This document shows, piece by piece, positions 1 to 4,712 of a stretch of DNA of 5,838 nt. The DNA comes from Bacteroidales bacterium (GTDB lineage Bacteria > Bacteroidota > Bacteroidia > Bacteroidales > UBA12077). Position 1 is the stretch's first letter; every line of letters starts with the position of its first letter. The stretch spans positions 1-5,838 of the forward strand of contig JASGMZ010000190.1 in the NCBI GenBank assembly GCA_030156305.1. Direction: 5' to 3'. The notes beneath the pieces are model-generated. The model worked only from the letters and a program-made list of their open reading frames with translations, did not search any database and had not been told where the DNA came from. A program made the position numbers and the translations under genes.

Positions 1-339
1 TGCAAGAATCATTGCGACCGTATGTTCAGCCATCGGTGTTGCATAAGCGCCCTGATTCGCTGCAATTAAACATTTGTTCGGAAACATATCGAATTTCAGA
101 TGATCATAACCGGCAGACAAAAGTTGAATAAGATGAAAATTACTGAACAGGCTTTTATTAAACTGTTCTAATTCTTTTGTCGGATTCCACGCAATTATTA
201 TTTCACTTTCCAATAATATTTTTTCTTTTTTATCTGTTTCTATATCATCTAAAAAAGAAATCACATGATCCTGAAAAAAGTTTCTATAAAATTCTTTTTC
301 TTTTTCGTTGGCTTTATATGTCACTAATATATTTTTCAT
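1..339 (-). CDS. D-isomer-specific 2-hydroxyacid dehydrogenase, N-terminal part (runs off the left edge)
   Basis: The minus strand is open from an ATG at 337-339 to the window edge, giving 113 codons without a stop. The product begins MKNILVTYKANEKE and is a Rossmann-like N-terminal substrate-binding domain. QLLSAGYDHL (residues 72-81) is the family's typical strand and turn, and NQGAYATPMAEHTVAMILA (95-113) is the conserved helix region that leads into the NAD-binding domain in D-lactate/phosphoglycerate-dehydrogenase-like enzymes. Known for the family: cytoplasmic NAD(P)-dependent reduction of 2-keto acids or oxidation of D-2-hydroxy acids. The NAD-binding motif and the catalytic Arg/Glu/His lie outside the window, so the substrate cannot be inferred. 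There is no clear Shine-Dalgarno site before the ATG, which is common in Bacteroidota. The family call is firm; the specific enzyme is unknown. Confidence 0.87.
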   Translation of the reverse strand, partial: MKNILVTYKANEKEKEFYRNFFQDHVISFLDDIETDKKEKILLESEIIIAWNPTKELEQFNKSLFSNFHLIQLLSAGYDHLKFDMFPNKCLIAANQGAYATPMAEHTVAMILA

Positions 340-399
340 TTGTGGTAATTTTGAAGAAAACTCATTAATTGATTGTTAAATTTTATATTTTGGGCAACC

Positions 400-504
400 T
401 TAGTAAGGGATAAAATATACAGGTAACTTTGTCATGCTTTTTACAGCGGCTTCTGAATTGGGGCAGGGACGGATGGCCCCTGCTATAATTCCAATTTTCA
501 ACAT
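400..504 (-). pseudogene. NADPH-dependent FMN reductase, N-terminal stub (34 codons)
   Basis: Reading left from an ATG at 502-504, the frame encodes MLKIGIIAGAIRPCPNSEAA and a further 14 residues, then stops with TAA at 400-402. The start matches the first strand and phosphate loop of flavodoxin-like NADPH-dependent FMN reductases, usually of the form KIGIIxGSxRPGRNSEAVxK. Here the usual Ser is Ala and the usual GR is CP. Family members are about 170-200 residues, so only the first fifth is left. A textbook AAGGAGAA site (minus strand of 511-518) lies 6 nt before the ATG, so the start itself is original. The frame is followed by 60 nt of spacer and then the hydroxyacid dehydrogenase on the same strand. 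I infer a 3' deletion of a former redox gene; a functional 34-residue peptide is possible but unlikely. Confidence 0.55.
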
Positions 505-783
505 AGCCTGTTCTCCTTTTATTTTTTAAGTTTTACCTAAGTTGAGCAGTTTGAACGAATTAAAAATTGCATCCAAAATTTATTTTTATTTATAAACACT
601 ATATATTAAAATATGTTCACGAAAAAATTTAACCCAACTTGTTAAAAATGCTACCCAAAAACAAAAAAAAGTGCACAAATTTCAGTTATTTTATTTTGTA
701 ACAACTTGATAATCAATTGAATTATTAAAAAACCGTTTGTAGTCCCCGAATTCATTTATTTATGTAAATCTGATTTCGTCTCT
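505..783. other. AT-rich intergenic region without a recognised gene
   Basis: This stretch lies between the minus-strand FMN reductase stub and the plus-strand transposase remnant. It holds A-runs (around 655-670) and no frame with protein-like content on either strand. It must contain the start site for the leftward genes, but I could not find a convincing TAnnTTTG-type box facing left. Confidence 0.5.
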
Positions 784-1101
784 TTGTGGCATATTATTAA
801 AACTGCTGTAAAACATGTTGATAAAAACCATAGTAAAAACAGGCAAAAGGCCGGAAAACGGTATAATTACTACCGTTTATGCGATAGTTACCGGATTGGG
901 AACAAAACACGGCATCGTTCCATTGTCAGCATGGGCAGGTTGGAGGGCATAGAAACCAGGGAAGACAAAAAAATTACTGGCCGACACTATTGAGGCCCTT
1001 ATTCACGGGGAAACCCGCCTGGCATTTTTTGATGTGGCCCTGACATAGTTAGGCATACCAAAGCGTTCGCCAAAAGAATCAACGATGAAACATCCATGCA
1101 C
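784..1101 (+). pseudogene. IS1634/IS4-type transposase, decayed N-terminal fragment
   Basis: The frame from 784 encodes a segment with YNYYRLCDSYRIGNKTRHRS and SMGRLEGIETREDKK. This is the characteristic N-terminus of IS1634-like (IS4 superfamily) transposases, in which a YYxLxESYR.gxkvRHRTI...LG segment precedes the DDE catalytic domain. At a run of seven A (967-973) the frame breaks. Removing one A lets it continue in the next frame as LLADTIEALIHGETRLAF, ending at TAG 1046-1048. A second shift back to the first frame at 1042 gives DIVRHTKAFAKRINDET, still family-like, to TGA 1102-1104. The catalytic domain is absent; intact members are roughly 500-600 residues. The apparent start is TTG at 784-786 and the original start is uncertain. 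The element is dead, with two frameshifts and a large 3' deletion. Confidence 0.7.
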
Positions 1102-1140
1102 TGAAGTTCACAAAAATGGAATGAATATAACATGGATGTT
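1089..1140. repeat. 10-bp perfect inverted repeat at the edge of the transposase remnant
   Basis: AACATCCATG at 1089-1098 and CATGGATGTT at 1131-1140 are exact reverse complements with a 32-nt loop. The position suggests a relic of the transposon or its junction. No target duplication is visible, so the role is unknown. Confidence 0.4.
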
Positions 1141-1245
1141 CCACAATACCAATTAATTAACTAAAAATATATTCGTGTGCAATTAATAAACATAATTTTT
1201 AATCTGCCCTATGTGAATAAACTGTACCTGATAATCCGTGCAAAA

Positions 1246-1279
1246 TTGAACGCCCATAGCTGCGGACGGCATTGTTCAA
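1246..1279. repeat. Imperfect hairpin in an intergenic GC-rich patch
   Basis: TTGAAC at 1246-1251 pairs exactly with GTTCAA at 1274-1279. Inside it, GCC (1252-1254) pairs with GGC (1268-1270), leaving a 3-nt bulge (ATT 1271-1273) and a 13-nt loop. It lies in a local GC-rich patch just before the accessory gene block and may be the left-hand counterpart of the hairpin spacers after the later genes. Confidence 0.45.
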
Positions 1280-1283
1280 CTCA

Positions 1284-1392
1284 ATTCTATCAACAATTTT
1301 CAGCCTTTAGGATATAATCAACATTTTAATTTTCATGCAAACTATGTGCTTTCATTTTTTTTGTATAATTTTAGGGAAACTGTTGATAGAAT
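1284..1392. repeat. 12-bp perfect inverted repeat bracketing a candidate promoter
   Basis: ATTCTATCAACA at 1284-1295 and TGTTGATAGAAT at 1381-1392 are exact reverse complements separated by 85 nt. The candidate promoter at 1364-1373 lies inside, and the right arm falls near the predicted transcription start. Paired operators or the ends of a small non-autonomous element are both possible. There is no obvious target duplication outside the arms. Confidence 0.5.
1344..1373 (+). promoter_or_regulatory. Candidate promoter for the UPF0158 operon
   Basis: TATAAT at 1364-1369 overlaps TAATTTTA at 1366-1373, which is seven of eight matches to the Bacteroidota -7 box TAnnTTTG. The -33 position, 19 nt upstream, reads ATG at 1344-1346 instead of TTG, so this element is weak. 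The start codon is about 60 nt downstream. Confidence 0.4.
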
Positions 1393-1434
1393 ACTAAAAT
1401 AGTTATGGATAATCTTTAAGACAGAGTAACATAT

Positions 1435-1869
1435 ATGAAACCGACTGAAAAACAAATACAAGAAATTGCTGAGAACTTGGACTGTGGAATGAGGTGTTTT
1501 TATAACCTTAAGACAGGTGAGATAAAAACAATACTTAATTTTGATAGTGGGATTGGCGTAGATGAGGAAATTTGGGAGGAGGAATCTAAAGAGATTGATA
1601 AGAATTGGGATGATTATTTTGAGTTTGAGGGATTTGAATCTTATGAATCATTTAAAATTATGGAGGATTTTGCCGAGATAGTTGAAGATACAAAATTGCA
1701 GAATAAGTTGAAAAATGCACTAAATAGACCCAAACCATTTAGGAACTTCAAATGGCAAATTGATAATTCCGGTGATTATAGACAACAATGGTTTGATTTT
1801 AAAAAAATGCGATATATTCAATGGATTAAAGAACAGATTGATTTAAATAAAAAGGTTTTCAATGAATAA
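1435..1869 (+). CDS. UPF0158 family protein, 144 residues
   Basis: This is an acidic, soluble protein with no signal peptide or membrane segment. The C-terminal half carries the UPF0158 signature: an ES(Y)ESFKIMEDFAE helix (68-81), VEDTKLQNKLKNALN (83-97), RPKPFRNFKWQI (98-109), then the aromatic RQQWFDFKKMRYIQW segment (116-130). The N-terminal half (1-67), including YNLKTGEIKTI, looks like a small strand-rich domain rich in Asp and Glu. The family is widespread and has no established biochemical role, so I assign none. The start is the first ATG, with only a weak upstream AGAG. The gene overlaps the next one by 8 nt (ATGAATAA), pointing to one transcript and coupled translation. A candidate promoter and an inverted repeat lie just upstream. 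The family call is confident; the function is unknown. Confidence 0.85.
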   Translation: MKPTEKQIQEIAENLDCGMRCFYNLKTGEIKTILNFDSGIGVDEEIWEEESKEIDKNWDDYFEFEGFESYESFKIMEDFAEIVEDTKLQNKLKNALNRPKPFRNFKWQIDNSGDYRQQWFDFKKMRYIQWIKEQIDLNKKVFNE

Positions 1870-2257
1870 TGTGGATTTAGATAAGGAAGTAAAAAGACTC
1901 GTTCATTTGAATAGATACGAAAAAGGATACGTATGCCCTGTGGATATACTCATGCAACTTGATTATTTATCAAAAAATGATTACGAAAATTGGCGATTTA
2001 GTCGAGTTGATTATCTTGAAAAAGTATGTAAAATAAATTTGCGCAAACGGACTCGTATTAACAAATTAATTAAAAAGTACTCAACAGATTTGGGATTGAA
2101 AGAGTCATGGACTGCATATAATAAATATGGAAAAGGAGTGAAACAGCTATTAAGATTTAGTAAATCAGGAAAACAAGCAATTGAGAATGCCTATTCAACT
2201 CACTTCATTGATAAAGATAGAATTAGTGTGCTGAAAAATAATAAAGCCAGCATGTAA
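1862..2257 (+). CDS. Conserved hypothetical protein, 131 residues, partner of UPF0158
   Basis: This is a basic, soluble protein that I recognise only as a conserved Bacteroidota type, without a function. Visible features are GYVCPVDILMQLDYLSKNDY (22-41), the aromatic-basic segment ENWRFSRVDYLEKVCKINL (42-60), a Lys/Arg-rich helix RKRTRINKLIKKY (61-73), and a conserved-looking block SWTAYNKYGKGVKQLLRFSK (82-101) followed by a YSTHFI ending (111-116). The positive charge and the WTAY...GKG..LRFSKSG block could bind nucleic acid or an acidic partner such as the upstream protein; this is inference. The start ATG at 1862 lies inside the end of the UPF0158 gene, and AAAGG (1851-1855) gives a good ribosome binding site 6 nt ahead. 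The stop codon begins the hairpin spacer at 2255-2346. Confidence 0.8.
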   Translation: MNNVDLDKEVKRLVHLNRYEKGYVCPVDILMQLDYLSKNDYENWRFSRVDYLEKVCKINLRKRTRINKLIKKYSTDLGLKESWTAYNKYGKGVKQLLRFSKSGKQAIENAYSTHFIDKDRISVLKNNKASM

Positions 2258-2346
2258 CCACTAAGAATTCGGATGCCTGCCTGTCCTCCTCCGGCGGGTA
2301 AATTTGGCAGACAGGGTGTGCAGCACCAAATCTGTATTCCGTGTTA
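2255..2346. repeat. Long imperfect hairpin spacer A, bounded by TAAC and GTTA (cassette-site-like)
   Basis: The spacer starts in the stop codon. An outer imperfect stem pairs 2255-2274 with 2330-2346 (TAAC/GTTA, AC/GT, GAAT/ATTC, C/G, GAT/ATC) with a few bulges. An inner stem pairs CCTGTC (2280-2285) with GACAGG (2310-2315). A side hairpin GGTGTGCAGCACC (2315-2327) projects from one arm. The 92-nt length and the bulged design recall integron attC sites, but TAAC is not preceded by the RYYY core and the right end is GTTAACG rather than GTTRRRY. Confidence 0.5.
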
Positions 2347-2498
2347 ACGCTAATTAAAATTTTTGCTTCTAATTGTTAAAATATATTAGATAAATTATCT
2401 TTAGGAAAAGATTCTAAAAACAAAAAAACCGGCTTCATCACCAGCCAAAAAAACTGCGAGAGGAATTACCGGGGCGACATTATAAAGATACAATATAA

Positions 2499-2612
2499 AT
2501 GGATAGAAAAACAATAGAAAGGATTTTTTCAAAGGACAGATTGCAACCCTATCTGAATCGGCACGATTTGGTTTTTGAATAAGCAGTAAAACATTATAAC
2601 ATTAATATTAAA
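2499..2612 (+). pseudogene. Abi-family (abortive infection-like) protein, N-terminal stub with an internal stop
   Basis: The frame from ATG 2499 reads MDRKTIERIFSKDRLQPYLN and RHDLVFE, then TAA at 2580-2582, and then continues in the same frame as AVKHYNINIKI. The pattern (M..IE.IFS..RLQPYL.R....E.A..HY..NI) matches my memory of the N-terminus of Abi-family proteins (Abi_2-like, about 200-300 residues), in which a Lys or Glu codon normally stands where the TAA is. After about 38 codons the similarity ends, and the ATG of the next gene lies 13 nt further on. Two lesions are therefore visible: a nonsense codon and loss of the whole remaining protein. Family members are associated with phage resistance, and this copy is almost certainly inactive. 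The family call rests on recall of a short segment. Confidence 0.55.
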
Positions 2613-2625
2613 ATTTTTATCTGTT

Positions 2626-3336
2626 ATGATATACATCAAGCGTATATTCCCCGGTAACAATTATTTATTGCGAAGGGTTAAAATTTTGACCAACGGTGAA
2701 ACCATTGCCAAAATTGGACACAATGAGGTTATTGAACTTCCGGAACGGGAAGGGATACTAAGATTTAAAATTGATTTTTATCAAACCAAATTAAAGATTT
2801 CTCCTGATGGTAAAGATATTTTTTTGCTACTTTACTTTGATATTAGAAATTATTTCCCCTTCAATTTTATTGATTTTTTTAAAAATTCATTGAGTGTAAA
2901 GCAGGTTGATGAAGAAGAGTTTGGTAAAATCACCAGTGAAAAACTCTACCAGACTAAACCCTCAAAACAGCTCAAATTCGACACGGCTAAAGTATTTTCA
3001 ACAGGGATTAGCTTTTTGATTGCCGGCCTGTTTATTCTAACACCCTTTTTATATGCGAAAAGTGAGATGAATAATTTTGCTTTTTTTATAGGCCTTTTAA
3101 GCATGTTTGGTATCTTTAATATCATTTTTTCGCGAAATAAAATTTCTGAGGAGCAATATAAAATAAGGGTCATAGCGTTTGTAATATTAAGTTTAATTTT
3201 ATTGATTTATCTTAACTTAAACATTGAAATAAAAGTAATTGCAATCGTTTTATCCATAATCAATGTTTTATTAACATTAAAAAGGGAATTTGAAAAAATG
3301 CTACATATTTTAAAAATTAAAATAAAAAGCCCATAA
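2626..3336 (+). CDS. Four-helix membrane protein with an N-terminal beta-rich domain, unknown function
   Basis: The 236-residue product has two parts. Residues about 1-75 form a strand-rich domain (VKILTNGETIAKIGHNEVIE, then LPEREGILRFKID at 38-50). This resembles the small domain of many hypothetical membrane proteins with a "NG..ig.I.nGe..e..lp.G.h.l.lKID" pattern, related in style to PEGA domains. A short linker follows, then four hydrophobic helices at about 122-143, 150-168, 180-198 and 199-218, with a basic tail (KREFEKMLHILKIKIK). No catalytic motif is visible. I infer a cytoplasmic N-terminus, since there is no signal peptide. The ATG at 2626 has no Shine-Dalgarno site, and the start is chosen because MIYIKRI fits the family's usual beginning. 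The gene directly follows the dead Abi stub, and its stop codon opens spacer B. Confidence 0.72.
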   Translation: MIYIKRIFPGNNYLLRRVKILTNGETIAKIGHNEVIELPEREGILRFKIDFYQTKLKISPDGKDIFLLLYFDIRNYFPFNFIDFFKNSLSVKQVDEEEFGKITSEKLYQTKPSKQLKFDTAKVFSTGISFLIAGLFILTPFLYAKSEMNNFAFFIGLLSMFGIFNIIFSRNKISEEQYKIRVIAFVILSLILLIYLNLNIEIKVIAIVLSIINVLLTLKREFEKMLHILKIKIKSP

Positions 3337-3458
3337 CACGTTATCATAGGCCATGCAGGAGGGCTTTCAGCATCTAAGGAGGCCGGCTTTAGCAAAATTT
3401 GTAAGGGGATGAGAACGCGTCTCCGTTCACCCCGCACGGCGTATACAGCTTTCCGTTA
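3334..3458. repeat. Long imperfect hairpin spacer B, bounded by TAAC and GTTA (cassette-site-like)
   Basis: This is the GC-richest patch of the window, starting in the stop codon of the membrane protein gene. ATAGGCCATGCAGG (3346-3359) pairs with CCCGCACGGCGTAT (3431-3444) at 11 of 14 positions; the two A-C mismatches become G-T wobbles on the opposite strand. TAAC (3334-3337) faces GTTA (3455-3458) outside it. A local hairpin sits inside (GGGG 3405-3408 with CCCC 3430-3433, GAACG 3413-3417 with CGTTC 3424-3428). The design parallels spacer A. No gene is supported here; open frames on the minus strand are side effects of the GC-rich repeat. Confidence 0.5.
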
Positions 3459-3588
3459 ACCACAAGGCTAAAAAAATCTTGCATGAAATGAACAACGTAA
3501 AAATAATTGAATTACTTTTGCAATCGAAAATTTAAAATTCATTGACAATGGACGAAGACCCGTATCATAGTAAATTAAAGTATTAACG
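3459..3588. other. AT-rich region upstream of corA, with a possible promoter box
   Basis: Together with spacer B this completes the 307-nt gap before corA. It contains TACTTTTG at 3513-3520, a full match to the Bacteroidota -7 box TAnnTTTG, but no TTG at the expected 19-nt distance upstream. If used, it would give a leader of about 115 nt that includes both alternative hairpins. No coding sequence is seen. Confidence 0.35.
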
Positions 3589-3639
3589 ATTCTGTAAGGG
3601 CTTCGTGTTTCCTTACAGAATAAAATTGTAAGGAGACAT
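3589..3639 (+). promoter_or_regulatory. Two mutually exclusive RNA hairpins over the corA ribosome binding site
   Basis: Fold 1: ATTCTGTAAGG (3589-3599) pairs perfectly with CCTTACAGAAT (3611-3621), 11 bp. Fold 2: 3605-3618 pairs with 3626-3639 for about 14 bp including four G-U wobbles, built around CCTTACA (3611-3617) with TGTAAGG (3627-3633). Fold 2 buries the Shine-Dalgarno AAGGAG (3630-3635), while fold 1 leaves it free. The segment 3611-3618 is shared, so only one fold can form. I infer a translational switch; the trigger (magnesium, temperature, ribosome stalling or a ligand) cannot be read from the sequence. Fold 1 has no U-tract, so it is not a standard terminator. Confidence 0.6.
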
Positions 3640-3643
3640 CATC

Positions 3644-4573
3644 ATGATTAAAATCTTCAAAACATTCGGTGGTTATATTGAAATAAATGAACCACAAAAC
3701 GGTTGCTGGATAAATGTTACTAATCCATCTAAAGATGAAATCAAACGCTTAAATGACGAGTTTAGTTTACCCATCGACCTGATAAATGATATTTTAGACC
3801 AGGACGAAAGGCCACGTATTGAATTTGACGATGACTGGACATTGATAATTCTTCGAATACCGGTTGAAGTCAAAAATAATGGAGTTCCGTTTCATACCAT
3901 CCCACTTGGAATTTTTATGAATAGAAACTTTACATTAACGCTCTGTTTGCGTGACAATGAAGTATTACCAATTGGACAACCATCGCCGTTTAAAGACCAA
4001 TACAAAGAAATAACTGACAATATTAATTTTATTCTACGACTATTTCTTCGCTCGGGGAATTTATACCTGCAATATTTAAAGCAAATAAACCATATGACTT
4101 CACTCATTGAGCAAGACCTTGAAAAATCGATTAAAAACAAGGAGTTGAATAAATTGTTGAAAATGGAGAAATGTTTGGTTTATTTTATTACATCAATAAA
4201 AGCAAATGAAATTGTGCTGGCGCGACTTCGTAATTCAAAAAAAATAACCACCGAAATAAACGAAGACTTATTGGAAGACGCATTTATTGAAAATAAACAA
4301 GCCCTTGAAATGGCCCAGATTTATTCAGATATTCAAAGTGGAATGATGGATGCGTTTGCTTCTGTCATATCTAATAATTTAAATGTTGTGATGAAACAGT
4401 TAACACTTATTTCAATAATCTTGATGATTCCTACTTTAATTGCAAGCATTTTTGGAATGAATGTGCCGAATTATTTAGAAAATAATATGTTAGCTATGCC
4501 TTTAATAATATTTGCTTCGTTGATACTTTCATTTTTAGGGGTAATTTTATTTCGAAAAAGACAATGGTTTTAA
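3644..4573 (+). CDS. corA: CorA-family magnesium/divalent cation transporter
   Basis: The 309-residue protein has the CorA plan: a large cytoplasmic N-terminal domain (about 1-250), including WINVTNPSKDEIKRLNDEF (22-40) and DERPRIEFDDDWTLIILRIP (54-73), long helices through about 250, then two membrane helices at about 252-270 and 283-303. The signature GMN (271-273, in SIFGMNVPN) at the end of the first membrane helix forms the pore entrance in the family. The tail is basic (FRKRQWF). Family role: homopentameric channel in the inner membrane that moves Mg2+ (sometimes Co2+, Ni2+ or Zn2+) down its gradient, gated by Mg2+ bound to the cytoplasmic domain. The length is normal. The start ATG has a strong AAGGAG 8 nt upstream. 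The leader with alternative hairpins suggests translational control. It is monocistronic, with a terminator about 100 nt downstream. The family is certain; ion specificity is not. Confidence 0.95.
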   Translation: MIKIFKTFGGYIEINEPQNGCWINVTNPSKDEIKRLNDEFSLPIDLINDILDQDERPRIEFDDDWTLIILRIPVEVKNNGVPFHTIPLGIFMNRNFTLTLCLRDNEVLPIGQPSPFKDQYKEITDNINFILRLFLRSGNLYLQYLKQINHMTSLIEQDLEKSIKNKELNKLLKMEKCLVYFITSIKANEIVLARLRNSKKITTEINEDLLEDAFIENKQALEMAQIYSDIQSGMMDAFASVISNNLNVVMKQLTLISIILMIPTLIASIFGMNVPNYLENNMLAMPLIIFASLILSFLGVILFRKRQWF

Positions 4574-4640
4574 CGACAATTGCCCAGTGGCTAACTGCTG
4601 TTCAGCGTACATGCTGTTTTTTGGCGGGTTGACTAACAAA
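4571..4640. repeat. GC-richer spacer C after corA, possible truncated cassette-site-like element
   Basis: It starts in the corA stop codon as TAAC and contains GCTGTTCAGC (4597-4606, a tight palindrome) and GGCGGGTTGACTAAC further on. The left sequence GACAATTGCCC pairs only partly with GGCGGGTTGAC, so the long stem seen in spacers A and B is weak or broken here. Confidence 0.25.
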
Positions 4641-4676
4641 GTATTATCTTAGTAAACATTATCAACGAATTCTATG

Positions 4677-4705
4677 TAAAAAACAAGTATTTTGCTTGTT
4701 TTTTA
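4677..4705. terminator. Bidirectional intrinsic terminator between corA and the IS110 remnant
   Basis: AAAAAACAAG (4678-4687) and CTTGTTTTTT (4695-4704) are exact complements with a 7-nt loop, flanked by a further T-A pair. Runs of T follow on the plus strand (to 4711) and of A precede, so it can end corA transcription and also reading from the right. The GC content of the stem is low. Confidence 0.65.
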
Positions 4706-4712
4706 TTTTTTG

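Larger units (their letters stand above)
1102..1434. other. Intergenic region between the transposase remnant and the UPF0158 gene
   Basis: These 333 nt contain no supported gene. The left half is AT-rich. The right half holds a GC-richer hairpin (1246-1279), a 12-bp inverted repeat (arms 1284-1295 and 1381-1392) and a candidate promoter (around 1364-1373), all described separately. Confidence 0.6.

Noticed and set aside
177..368. Plus-strand 63-codon frame rich in Phe and Leu
   Set aside because: It is the complement of the 2-hydroxyacid dehydrogenase N-terminus, whose minus-strand translation shows clear family motifs.
967..973. Programmed frameshift at the A7 run in the transposase
   Set aside because: This transposase group is normally made from one uninterrupted frame, and a second frameshift plus loss of the catalytic domain show ordinary decay.
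2415..2455. Terminator-like GGCT...AGCC between A-runs
   Set aside because: Only a 4-bp stem is present with no convincing extension, too weak to call.
2946..3437. Two minus-strand frames (2946-3173 and 3207-3437)
   Set aside because: Both overlap the well-formed membrane protein gene; the second also reads through the GC-rich hairpin spacer, giving low-complexity Leu/Ser/Pro-rich content typical of structured repeats.
2255..3458. Calling spacers A and B true integron attC sites
   Set aside because: The TAAC and GTTA ends are present, but neither the RYYYAAC nor the GTTRRRY core is matched and no integrase is in the window, so only "attC-like" is justified.
3589..3621. Intrinsic terminator upstream of corA
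   Set aside because: The stem is perfect but is followed by AAAATTG rather than a T-run, and it sits directly before the ribosome binding site.
3505..3643. M-box or other known Mg2+ riboswitch upstream of corA
   Set aside because: The leader is short and lacks the large conserved aptamer core; only the two simple alternative stems are visible.
3673..4140. Two minus-strand frames (3673-3873 and 3892-4140)
   Set aside because: They lie entirely inside corA, which has unambiguous family motifs in the opposite direction.
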